Assembly: GCA_026398595.1 (NCBI GenBank)
Contig: JAPLSO010000016.1
Location: 46,672-110,671, forward strand
DNA: 64,000 nt
Reading direction: 5' to 3'
From: Spirochaetota bacterium
GTDB taxonomy: Bacteria; Spirochaetota; Spirochaetia; Treponematales; Rectinemataceae
Shown: in pieces, positions 55,864-64,000 of the stretch
Layout of the letters: every line of letters begins with the position of its first letter
Numbering within the stretch: position 1 is the first letter of the stretch
Notes under the pieces: model-generated
Told to the model about the DNA's origin: nothing
Database searches by the model: none
What the model saw: the letters and a program-made list of their open reading frames with translations, nothing else
Translations under genes and position numbers: made by a program

Positions 55864-58335
55864 GTGGGCGGCTTCGTCGAACACGCACACAGCTTCGGTC
55901 TCCTTGATTTTCCCAAGATACGCCAGAGGGCGGCCGACTATTGCCTCTCGGAGGAAGGCAGGGAGGTTTTCGGCCTCTCGCTCCCCCTGGACGATGCCAG
56001 CATCCTTTCAAGGATACAGGCTGAATTAGCCGTCATTGGCTCAGGGCTCGCGGCCGGCGATTTTCCCCTGTCAGAATTCCCTGATATAAAGACTGCCGCA
56101 AGACGCCTGAGCGTCGAGGGTGCTGTCCTCGAGTTGGCCGATCTCTTCGCCCTGGGAATCTGGGCCAAGGGTTTTGATACTCTGGCCGGAGCGCTCAGAG
56201 CTTTGCCCTTTCCGCCCTCAGGAAGCTTAAAAGCCCCGGCCCCCGACCTTGTTTACCCCGAAGTCTTCGCCGCCTACGATTCCGAAAGGTTCGCAGCCGA
56301 ATGGGCGGCCGAGCCGGCTTCGGTCCTTCTCGACGAAGTCCCCAAGCTTCATGATATATACAGAATCATATTTTCTGTTATTGGGCCCGACGGCGAACTT
56401 AAGGATCTTCCCGAGCTGCGCAAGATTAAGTATTCAATCACCCGGGCCAACAAGGATTTGCTTTCGATAGCCGACTCCTACAGAAACGATCCCGACCTCA
56501 AGTCGGCCCTTCAGTCGGGAGAGCCCACCCTGCGGGATGGAAGGACAGTCCTCGCGGTGAGGTCGAGTTTCAAGGGGAGGGTCAAGGGCATAATCCATGA
56601 GGTTTCGGCGACAGGCCAAACCGTCTTCATCGAGCCTGCCGCCCTTGTCGATAAGAACAACGAACTCGTCCAGCTCTCCGCCCGCCTGGCCGCCGAGACG
56701 GCGCGGATCCTCAGGGAGACGAGCGAGGCCTTGCGCAAATATCGATACGCGATAATTGAAGCGCGCCGCGCCCTGGCTCTTCTCGACCCGAGACTCGCCC
56801 GTGCCATACAGTGCCGCAGGGAAGACCTCGTCCTCGCCGAAACCTGCGATTCAGGCTTTAGCATCTGGAGGGGCAGACATCCTCTCCTGGGCAAGAAGGC
56901 CGTCCCCATCGATGTTGTCCTTCCCGATACTACCCGTACTCTCATCGTTACCGGTCCCAACACGGGAGGTAAAACCGTCACACTCAAGACAATTGGGCTC
57001 TTCGCTCTCATGCACCAGCTTGGCCTCGGCCTTCCAGCGGCCCAGGGGACGAAGTTCCAGATCTTCGACGCTGTCCTCGCCGATATCGGGGACGAGCAGT
57101 CCATCGACCAGTCCCTCTCCACGTTCTCGGGCCACATGCGTGTCATAGCCGACATCGCCGCGAAGGCTGGACCCCGGAGCCTCGTCCTTCTCGACGAGCT
57201 GGGAGCGGGCACCGATCCCGAGGAAGGCTGCGCCATAGCCATGGGACTGCTTGACCATTTCATTGAAACCGGCTCGCTCGCCATCGCGACTACCCACCAC
57301 GGCATACTCAAGAACTATGGCTACACCAAGCCGGGCTGTCTCAACGCGTGCATGGAATTCGATTCAACCAAGCTAGCCCCGACCTACAGGATTGTGATGG
57401 GGATACCAGGGGAGAGCAGGGCCCTGGAGATAGTAGCCCAGATGGGCCTGGATCAGCGGATCGTGACCCAGGCGAGACTCTACCTCGACGAGGAGCGAAG
57501 CAATGTGGGCGAGCTCATCCGAAGTTTAAGCGAAAAGCATCGCGAGCTGGAAAGTCTCGAGCGCGAACGGAGGGCGAGGCTCAAAGAGGCAACCGAAGAT
57601 CAGAGAAAGGTGGACCTCGCCTCCCTTCGGGTCAAGCAGAAGGAGGCTGAACTGAGGAAGCGGGGCGTCTCCGAGCTTGACCAGCTTCTCTCGGAGAGTC
57701 GCAGGACCTTGGGAAACCTTGTAAGGAGTTTGCGGGAATCGGGGATGACCGCCGAGGGGACGAGGGAGGTTAAGTCCTTCATCTCGGGCCTTGATGCGGC
57801 TGTTGAAAATCAGAGATCTGAAGCGGAAAGGCTGAATGCAGAGCTCGAAGCCCTTGTTCCGGTCGAATCAGGGGAACTTCTCATAGAAGGACGAGAGGCC
57901 CTCTATGGATCCAGGGCAGTCAGGGCGAGGCTTCTCAGAAAGACGGACGGAGAGCGATGGATCATCGAAGTTGGCTCGATGAGACTCACCGTAAAATCGG
58001 GGGAACTTAGGGCGCTGCGGCAGGTTCCCGCTCCCAAGCTATCGGTGGACGTGGAGCTCGCGGCGCGACTGGAAGCAAGCCAAGCCAAGGCCGCCTTCGA
58101 ACTGGATCTCCGAGGCTTTCGTCTCACGGAGGCCCTCGCCGCCGTGGAGCGACAGATAGATGCCGCAAGCCTCTCGGGACTCAATTTGTTCTCCATCATC
58201 CATGGCACGGGCGAGGGTGTATTGGGGCCCGGCATCCATGGCTACCTTAAAACCCATCCAGTCGTGGCCGATTTCCATTTCGCGCGACCCGAGGAGGGGG
58301 GATACGGGAAAACCGTCGTCAGACTCAAGGTATAG
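55864..58335 (+). CDS. mutS2: MutS2-family endonuclease with C-terminal Smr domain
   Basis: LIVTGPNTGGKTVTLKTIGL, STFSGHM, LDELGAGTDPEEG, LDLRGFRLTEAL...IIHGTGEGVL. Confidence 0.95.
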   Translation: MGGFVEHAHSFGLLDFPKIRQRAADYCLSEEGREVFGLSLPLDDASILSRIQAELAVIGSGLAAGDFPLSEFPDIKTAARRLSVEGAVLELADLFALGIWAKGFDTLAGALRALPFPPSGSLKAPAPDLVYPEVFAAYDSERFAAEWAAEPASVLLDEVPKLHDIYRIIFSVIGPDGELKDLPELRKIKYSITRANKDLLSIADSYRNDPDLKSALQSGEPTLRDGRTVLAVRSSFKGRVKGIIHEVSATGQTVFIEPAALVDKNNELVQLSARLAAETARILRETSEALRKYRYAIIEARRALALLDPRLARAIQCRREDLVLAETCDSGFSIWRGRHPLLGKKAVPIDVVLPDTTRTLIVTGPNTGGKTVTLKTIGLFALMHQLGLGLPAAQGTKFQIFDAVLADIGDEQSIDQSLSTFSGHMRVIADIAAKAGPRSLVLLDELGAGTDPEEGCAIAMGLLDHFIETGSLAIATTHHGILKNYGYTKPGCLNACMEFDSTKLAPTYRIVMGIPGESRALEIVAQMGLDQRIVTQARLYLDEERSNVGELIRSLSEKHRELESLERERRARLKEATEDQRKVDLASLRVKQKEAELRKRGVSELDQLLSESRRTLGNLVRSLRESGMTAEGTREVKSFISGLDAAVENQRSEAERLNAELEALVPVESGELLIEGREALYGSRAVRARLLRKTDGERWIIEVGSMRLTVKSGELRALRQVPAPKLSVDVELAARLEASQAKAAFELDLRGFRLTEALAAVERQIDAASLSGLNLFSIIHGTGEGVLGPGIHGYLKTHPVVADFHFARPEEGGYGKTVVRLKV

Positions 58336-58365
58336 TTGACAGTATTTTAGCCGCTGTGGTATCGT
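58336..58365 (+). promoter_or_regulatory. Sigma70-like promoter upstream of yebC
   Basis: TTGACA N18 TATCGT; SD taaggag before ATG 58396. Confidence 0.55.
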
Positions 58366-58395
58366 TCTGCGGCACTTGTTGTATAAGGAGAATTT

Positions 58396-59130
58396 ATGTC
58401 CGGTCACAGTAAATGGGCGACCATAAAGCACAAAAAGGGCCTGGCAGACGCTAAGCGCGGCCAGATGTTCACTAAGCTCATCAAGGAGATCTCCATCGCG
58501 GCCCGCATGGGCGGTGGTGATTCCAACGGCAATCCCAGACTCCGCACGGCCATGCTCAAGGCCCACGCCGCCAACATGCCCAAGGACAACGTTGACCGAG
58601 CGATCAAGAAGGGTACGGGCGAACTCGGGAATTCGATCTTCGAAGAGCTCAACTACGAAGCCTACGCCCCAGGCGGCGGCGCCATGCTGATCGAAGTCCT
58701 CACCGACAATAAAAACCGGGCGGCGGCGGAAATCCGCAACATCCTCACCCGTTCGGGCGCCAACCTGGGCACGACGGGCTCCGTATCCTACCTCTTCAAA
58801 CGTAAGGGCGTACTCTCCTATGATGGTGAGCTCTATGGCGAGGACCAGCTCATGGAGGCTGCCTTGGACGCGGGCGCCGACGACATGGTCAACGAGGAAG
58901 GCACCTTTATCGTCTACACCGATCCAGGCAGTTTTGAATCCGTCCTCGAGGCGATGAACGCCAAGAAATTCCAGACTCTCGGCGCCGAGGTATCTATGAT
59001 CCCCGATATCTACGTGGCGATGGACGGCGAGACGGCGGGCAAGGTCCAGCGGCTCATTGACAGGCTCGAGGAGAACGAGGACGTCCAGAACGTCTACCAC
59101 AACATAGAGCTGCCCGAGAGCGAAGATTAA
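58396..59130 (+). CDS. yebC: YebC/PmpR family protein
   Basis: MSGHSKWATIKHKKGLADAKRGQMFTKLIKEISIAARMGG. Confidence 0.96.
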   Translation: MSGHSKWATIKHKKGLADAKRGQMFTKLIKEISIAARMGGGDSNGNPRLRTAMLKAHAANMPKDNVDRAIKKGTGELGNSIFEELNYEAYAPGGGAMLIEVLTDNKNRAAAEIRNILTRSGANLGTTGSVSYLFKRKGVLSYDGELYGEDQLMEAALDAGADDMVNEEGTFIVYTDPGSFESVLEAMNAKKFQTLGAEVSMIPDIYVAMDGETAGKVQRLIDRLEENEDVQNVYHNIELPESED

Positions 59131-59133
59131 GGC

Positions 59134-59664
59134 ATGAGCCAGGCCGGGCGACCCCGGGCCTGCCCCGAGCCCAGGATCGTTATAGGCATAGATCCCGGCC
59201 TTGCTTCCCTGGGCTACGGCGTGGTCGCCGAAACAGGCGGCCAGATTCGGTACATCGCCCATGGCTGCATAAAAACCTTGGCCGGAACCCCCTCGGGTGA
59301 GCGTCTCAAGGCGATTCATGAAGCGTTGAGTTCCCTCATCCAGGTCTATAAACCCTCTTGCGGAGGGGTCGAGGAACTCTATTTCTTCAGGAATGTCACA
59401 TCGGCTCTCCCCGTAGCCGAGGCTAGGGGCATCATTAAATTGGTCTTTGCCCAGGCTGGTGTGCCGCTCGCCGAATTCACGCCCAACGCCATCAAGAAAT
59501 CCGTCACCGGTTCGGCCAGGGCTGACAAACTTCAGGTCCAGGAGATGGTTCGTATCCTTCTCGGCCTCGAGAAGATACCCAAGCCCGATCATGCCGCCGA
59601 CGCCTTGGCCGCCGCCATCTGCCGCATTCACTTCTCGGGACCCGCCGGAATACAGGAGTCTTGA
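59134..59664 (+). CDS. ruvC: Crossover junction endodeoxyribonuclease RuvC
   Basis: VIGIDPGLASLGYGV, VEELYFFRNVTSALPVAEARG, KPDHAADALAAAIC. Confidence 0.95.
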   Translation: MSQAGRPRACPEPRIVIGIDPGLASLGYGVVAETGGQIRYIAHGCIKTLAGTPSGERLKAIHEALSSLIQVYKPSCGGVEELYFFRNVTSALPVAEARGIIKLVFAQAGVPLAEFTPNAIKKSVTGSARADKLQVQEMVRILLGLEKIPKPDHAADALAAAICRIHFSGPAGIQES

Positions 59665-59713
59665 GCTCCTCCTCTCTGGCGCCAGCCGGAGAAAACCTGT
59701 TATACTCGCCGCG

Positions 59714-60319
59714 ATGCTCAACAGAATACTTGGCACACTTTCCGGAAGAACGCCGGACTCGATCTATGTCCTCACCGGCGGCGTAGAATGGGATATTTCC
59801 GTCCCCGTGAGGACGGTCGGCCTCTTCGGCCCCGTGGGCGGGCAGATCGAGGTCTTCGTCTGGCTCCAGCACTGGGAAGATGGCATGAAGCTTTTCGGTT
59901 TCCCCTCGGAACGGGACCGAACTCTCTTTCTCGACCTCATCAAGGTCGAGGGCATCGGCCCCAAGCAGTCTCTTAAAATACTCTCAGGCATCTCGTCCCA
60001 GGATCTCGCCTTGGCCCTCGATACGGGGAACCTTGCCGCCCTCCAGCGAATATCGGGGGTGGGGCCTAAGCTCGCGCAGAAGATGGTCCTCGCCCTCAAG
60101 GGCAAGCTTGTGGACATCGATTCCGCGGCTGACCAGGGTGCTGTCGCCTCGCCCTGGGGTGATCTTGCCGCCGCCCTTGTCGATATGGGCTTTGACAGGA
60201 AATCCGTCGAGGCCGTCGTGAGCGCGCGGGCCGCCGATGTGGGTACGGGTCCAGAGTCCGAGAAGGAACTCTTCAGGATTGCCCTCCTCGAACTCTCGGC
60301 AGGTGGAGGCAGACGATGA
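59714..60319 (+). CDS. ruvA: Holliday junction DNA helicase RuvA
   Basis: [72 protein letters not shown]. Confidence 0.93.
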   Translation: MLNRILGTLSGRTPDSIYVLTGGVEWDISVPVRTVGLFGPVGGQIEVFVWLQHWEDGMKLFGFPSERDRTLFLDLIKVEGIGPKQSLKILSGISSQDLALALDTGNLAALQRISGVGPKLAQKMVLALKGKLVDIDSAADQGAVASPWGDLAAALVDMGFDRKSVEAVVSARAADVGTGPESEKELFRIALLELSAGGGRR

Positions 60320-61371
60320 GTGGGAAGAAGGCTGAGGCCGTTGAGATCGAGCGGAGGCAGGGCTCCATGGATCCCCAGTTCGACCCCTCCGAGGACGAAA
60401 GGGAAGTGTCCCTGCGCCCGCGGGTGCTCTCCGAGTTTCAGGGCCAGGCGAGGCTGAAAGAGAATCTCTCCATTTTCATCAAGGCGGCCAAGGAGAGGGA
60501 AGAAGCTCTCGACCATCTCTTCCTGATGGGGCCTCCCGGGCTGGGCAAGACCACCCTTGCCCTCGTCGTCGCCTCGGAAATGGGCGTCGATTTCAAGCCG
60601 ACGAGCGCCCCCGCCCTTGAGAAGCCCAAGGACCTGGCGGGCATCCTTACGACACTGCGGCCCGGTTCCGTCTTCTTCATCGACGAGATACACAGACTCA
60701 AGCCCGCGATCGAGGAGATGCTCTACATCGCCATGGAGGACTTTGAACTGGATTGGATCATCGGACAGGGCCCCTCGGCCCGGACGGTCAGGGTTCCCGT
60801 ACCCCCCTTCACCCTCATCGGCGCCACGACGAAGGCAGGCATGGTTTCGGCACCCCTCTCGAGCCGATTCGGCATCTCCTTGCGTTTTGACTATTACAGC
60901 CCCGAGGAACTCAGACTTGTCATTAGTCGCTCAGCCTCGATCCTGGGCATCAGTATAGCCCAGGATGCCATGAAGCACTTGGCGGAGACCTCGAGAGGCA
61001 CGCCGCGCATCGCCAATAGGCTCCTCCGCCGGATGCGGGACTTCGCCCAGGTGGCCGGCAAGGACATCATCGATGCCAAGGTCGTAAGCGGGGGCTTAGG
61101 TCGCCTTGAGGTCGACGAACTGGGCCTCGAACGCCTGGACAGGGATATCCTAAAGGCCATCATCACGAAATACGCCGGAGGGCCCGTGGGCGCCGAAACC
61201 CTCGCGATAACGGTAGGGGAGGCGGTTGATAGCCTCGAGGACTATTACGAGCCCTTTCTCATCCAGAGGGGCCTCATCGCGCGGACGCCCAGGGGAAGAG
61301 TGGCGACGCAGGCGGCCTATCTGCATCTAGGTATGGAGTTTCCCGGTGAGAACGGACGACTTCAATTTTAA
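60316..61371 (+). CDS. ruvB: Holliday junction DNA helicase RuvB
   Basis: [50 protein letters not shown]. Confidence 0.97.
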   Translation: MSGKKAEAVEIERRQGSMDPQFDPSEDEREVSLRPRVLSEFQGQARLKENLSIFIKAAKEREEALDHLFLMGPPGLGKTTLALVVASEMGVDFKPTSAPALEKPKDLAGILTTLRPGSVFFIDEIHRLKPAIEEMLYIAMEDFELDWIIGQGPSARTVRVPVPPFTLIGATTKAGMVSAPLSSRFGISLRFDYYSPEELRLVISRSASILGISIAQDAMKHLAETSRGTPRIANRLLRRMRDFAQVAGKDIIDAKVVSGGLGRLEVDELGLERLDRDILKAIITKYAGGPVGAETLAITVGEAVDSLEDYYEPFLIQRGLIARTPRGRVATQAAYLHLGMEFPGENGRLQF

Positions 61372-62392
61372 GCTTCCCGAGGAGCTGATAGCCCAGTACC
61401 CCACCACGGAGCGCGGGGCATCGCGGCTTCTCGTCCTGGACAGGGCGGACGGACGGATAATCCACGGGACCGTGGCCGATATCGCCAGCTTCGTCGAACC
61501 CGGAACCCTCATGGTTTTCAATGATTCGAAGGTCAGGAAGGCGAGGCTCTTTGGCGTCGTCGAGGATTCGGGCGCCAAGGTCGAATTCCTTCTCCTCAAC
61601 CCCTTGGCTGGTTCGGCCAACCCCCTTTCAGGCTCCTCTTCCTGGATGGTAATGTGCTCCAAATCCAGGAAACAGCGGATCGGGAGAACCTACGCTTTCC
61701 CGGGCGGCCTCGCCGGCAGGATCGCGGGCAAGGCGGAGGATGAGCGGATCCTCGAATTCGCGGCGCCGGTAGGTGACTCCTATCTCGACACATACGGACA
61801 TATGCCCCTCCCGCCCTACATCAGGCGCGGCGATGAATCCTCGGACGAGAGAAGGTACCAGACTATATACGCCAAAACCGTGGGGTCGGCTGCCTGCCCC
61901 ACGGCCGGATTGCATTTTACGGAAGCTATTCTCGGGTCCCTCGCCGAGGCTGGAATCGAGATGGAGTGGGTCACCCTTCACGTAGGCCTGGGTACCTTCC
62001 TTCCCGTCAGGGTCGAGCATGTGGAAAACCACGTCATGCATGAGGAATGGTACAACGTGCCCAAGCGGACGTCGGATGCTGTCGCGCGAGCGAAGGCCGA
62101 AGGCAGGAAGATTCTGGCTGTGGGGACGACTTCCTTGCGCACCCTCGAATCGGCATCCGATTCGGAAGGCCGTCTGACACCGGGACCGGGAAGAACGAGC
62201 ATATTCATCTATTCGGGATATGAGTTCAAGCTCGTGGATAGGCTTTTCACCAACTTCCATACGCCCAAGTCGACGCTTCTCATGCTTGTGTCCGCCTTCG
62301 CGGGCCGTGAGAGAATCCTCGGTGCCTACGAGGAAGCCATAGGTTTGGGCTACCGGTTCTTCAGCTACGGAGATGCTATGCTCATACGCTGA
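61346..62392 (+). CDS. queA: S-adenosylmethionine:tRNA ribosyltransferase-isomerase
   Basis: [54 protein letters not shown]. Confidence 0.96.
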   Translation: MRTDDFNFKLPEELIAQYPTTERGASRLLVLDRADGRIIHGTVADIASFVEPGTLMVFNDSKVRKARLFGVVEDSGAKVEFLLLNPLAGSANPLSGSSSWMVMCSKSRKQRIGRTYAFPGGLAGRIAGKAEDERILEFAAPVGDSYLDTYGHMPLPPYIRRGDESSDERRYQTIYAKTVGSAACPTAGLHFTEAILGSLAEAGIEMEWVTLHVGLGTFLPVRVEHVENHVMHEEWYNVPKRTSDAVARAKAEGRKILAVGTTSLRTLESASDSEGRLTPGPGRTSIFIYSGYEFKLVDRLFTNFHTPKSTLLMLVSAFAGRERILGAYEEAIGLGYRFFSYGDAMLIR

Positions 62393-62437
62393 ACTATGCG
62401 GTAGGCGGGTAAAGCCGCCGGTAGGCCGACAGGACAA

Positions 62438-63082
62438 TCAGTCCAAGCCTATCCCCAAGTGGCTTCCGACAATGCGTCGTACCCGGAGGCCGACTTCCCC
62501 GATATCCAATTCGGCGTTGACGAGTTCGATGTTCCAGCCTTCAGCGCGTTTTTTTTCGACAATTCTGTCGTAAGCAGCGGAAACCAACTTCTGCATGTGT
62601 ATTTTTTCATAAATTTCCAGACTTTCCCTGCGTAGAACCCTCTCCATCGACCGTTCTGGGTCTATCCTGAAATAGATCGTGAGCCCGGGGTGGGGGAATG
62701 GAGAGTTGAGCAGTCGCGGCAGTTCCTCGCCGCAGGTGATCCCCTGATACGCGAGGCTCGAGAGTATGTAGCGGTCGCAGAATACCCAGGAACCTTTTTG
62801 GAGGATTGACAGGATACCAGCCTTCCCATGGAGGTGCTGGTGCCGATCCGTGGCGAAGAGATAGGCGACCGTGCCTGGATCCGCGTCGATTTCCCCCTTA
62901 AGGATGTGCCTTATAAGCTGGCCTTCCGGCCTGTCCGTGGGTTCGGCCGTGGTTTCGAAGAGGACGGAGTTGCGCTTGAGAGCCTCGGCGAGCATCTTGA
63001 GCTGGGTAGTTGTCCCCGATCCGTCGATGCCCTCGAAAACGACAAAGTTTTTTAAGCTGGAATGAGTGTCCCTGACTTGCAT
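62438..63082 (-). CDS. tmk: Thymidylate kinase
   Basis: FVVFEGIDGSGTTTQLKMLAEAL, FCDRYILSSLAYQG; only ATG available is 63082. Confidence 0.88.
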   Translation of the reverse strand: MQVRDTHSSLKNFVVFEGIDGSGTTTQLKMLAEALKRNSVLFETTAEPTDRPEGQLIRHILKGEIDADPGTVAYLFATDRHQHLHGKAGILSILQKGSWVFCDRYILSSLAYQGITCGEELPRLLNSPFPHPGLTIYFRIDPERSMERVLRRESLEIYEKIHMQKLVSAAYDRIVEKKRAEGWNIELVNAELDIGEVGLRVRRIVGSHLGIGLD

Positions 63083-63090
63083 GGTGTGTT

Positions 63091-63119
63091 AGTATATAAC
63101 CCGGTTCGTTCATTTTCCA
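63091..63119 (-). promoter_or_regulatory. Promoter-like element for tmk
   Basis: TGGAAA N17 TATACT; -10 ends 8 nt before ATG 63082. Confidence 0.5.
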
Positions 63120-63135
63120 TGCGGGGAATTGCCGG

Positions 63136-64000
63136 ATGACAAGAAAAAACGCAAAACTTATTCTCGCTGTCATCGCGGCCCTTTTGGCGGCAGGAATCCT
63201 CCTTTGCTTTTTTGTTCCCGGCATCAATGGAATGGTGGACCTGAAGGCCCGTTCGGCCTTGCTTTCCCTGAAGCAGACCCTCAATGGGATTTCGGGGCTA
63301 CGACTTGAATATGATGACCTGCGTTTCTCCGACCTCAAGGTCATCACGATCAGGAATCTCGAGCTTTTCCCCGATCAAGCCTCTACGGGCACTACTCGCC
63401 CAATCGTCTCAGCCGACGAAGTCAAGCTCGATATAAACCTTTGGTCGGCTCTCTTCGGCCAATCTTCCGATATCCTGCGCAGGCTGAGCGTCGACGGCCT
63501 CGTAGCGAGGATATCCCTCACCGAAGACAAAGCGTCCATCGACAGGATTCTTGGTTACTTTTCCAGCTCAAAGGGTTCCGGCGGCTTTCCCTCCCTCGCC
63601 ATCGAATTGACCAGGGCATCGATCCTCGTTTGCGACGCGAATTCCGCTTCCTATTCCCTCGCCTTCGGGGAACTCCAGGTTAGCCTCGCTTCTAAATTCG
63701 CCAATATCGTTCTGCCCGAAGCCTTCTTCATCGCCAGCTTTGCAAACGCAAAACCCTCCAATATCTCGGCCAAGCTGGGCTTTCTGAACGCGCGCGTCTC
63801 AAGCGACCTCGGCTCGGCTGATTTCAGCGCCTCGATCGGGGGCAGCGCCGATGGGATTTCCCTGGAGCGGCAGCGCCTGAAGGGGCGTCTCCGCGAGCGG
63901 GTTGTGGAGGTAGAAGTAGTGGGGGGTAAGGGGATACAGGCGGCGGTGAAGTATGGGTTGGGGGGTACGGTAGTGGAGGGGGAGGTGGTGTTGGGGGGGT
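63136..64000 (+). CDS. AsmA/TamB-like membrane-anchored protein, truncated by window edge
   Basis: Open frame to window end: MTRKNAKLILAVIAALLAAGILLCFFVPGINGM... ITIRNLELFPD... VKLDINLWSALFG; absent from the ORF track because it has no stop. Confidence 0.6.
   Translation, partial: MTRKNAKLILAVIAALLAAGILLCFFVPGINGMVDLKARSALLSLKQTLNGISGLRLEYDDLRFSDLKVITIRNLELFPDQASTGTTRPIVSADEVKLDINLWSALFGQSSDILRRLSVDGLVARISLTEDKASIDRILGYFSSSKGSGGFPSLAIELTRASILVCDANSASYSLAFGELQVSLASKFANIVLPEAFFIASFANAKPSNISAKLGFLNARVSSDLGSADFSASIGGSADGISLERQRLKGRLRERVVEVEVVGGKGIQAAVKYGLGGTVVEGEVVLGG

Noticed and set aside
58039-59736. 565-aa minus-strand ORF across mutS2 3' end, yebC and ruvC
   Set aside because: Spans three well-supported + strand genes; composition typical of antisense frames
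62393-62437. Short ggcgg/ccgcc hairpin after queA considered as terminator or preQ1 element
   Set aside because: Only a 5-bp stem, no T-tract, and located downstream rather than upstream of queA

Overview
64 kb of densely packed, GC-rich bacterial chromosome, about 64 protein-coding genes on both strands. The gene content (V/A-type ATPase operon, glycosomal-type GAPDH, RarA with a long C-terminal extension, many lipoprotein and outer-membrane-like proteins) suggests a spirochaete; that assignment is inference. Recognisable blocks: asnS (left-truncated), folC, rarA fusion, PBP1A, gap-pgk-tpiA-secG, PTS EIIA plus V-ATPase (G/H-like, C, I, K, F, E, A, B, D)-uspA, nusB-map, htrA, glgC, a DEAD/DUF1998 helicase plus RNase H-like exonuclease pair (mrfA/mrfB-like), rlmN, rsmD-smpB, tandem signal peptidase genes, hemW, murI-rsgA-mutS2, yebC-ruvC-ruvA-ruvB-queA, tmk and a right-truncated AsmA/TamB-like gene. 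I saw no rRNA, tRNA, CRISPR array, IS element or prophage. No classic defence or mobile system is evident. The most interesting signals are: (1) a recurring architecture in which a sigma70-like promoter lies 6-9 nt upstream of the start codon with no Shine-Dalgarno, suggesting leaderless mRNAs for several genes; (2) several enzymes with substituted catalytic residues (second LepB, MurI, Tmk P-loop, a HAD-like protein, UspA); (3) secreted caspase-like and HExxH proteins of unknown role; (4) a palindrome over the gap promoter; (5) an abrupt C-depleted, G-rich tract at the right edge.
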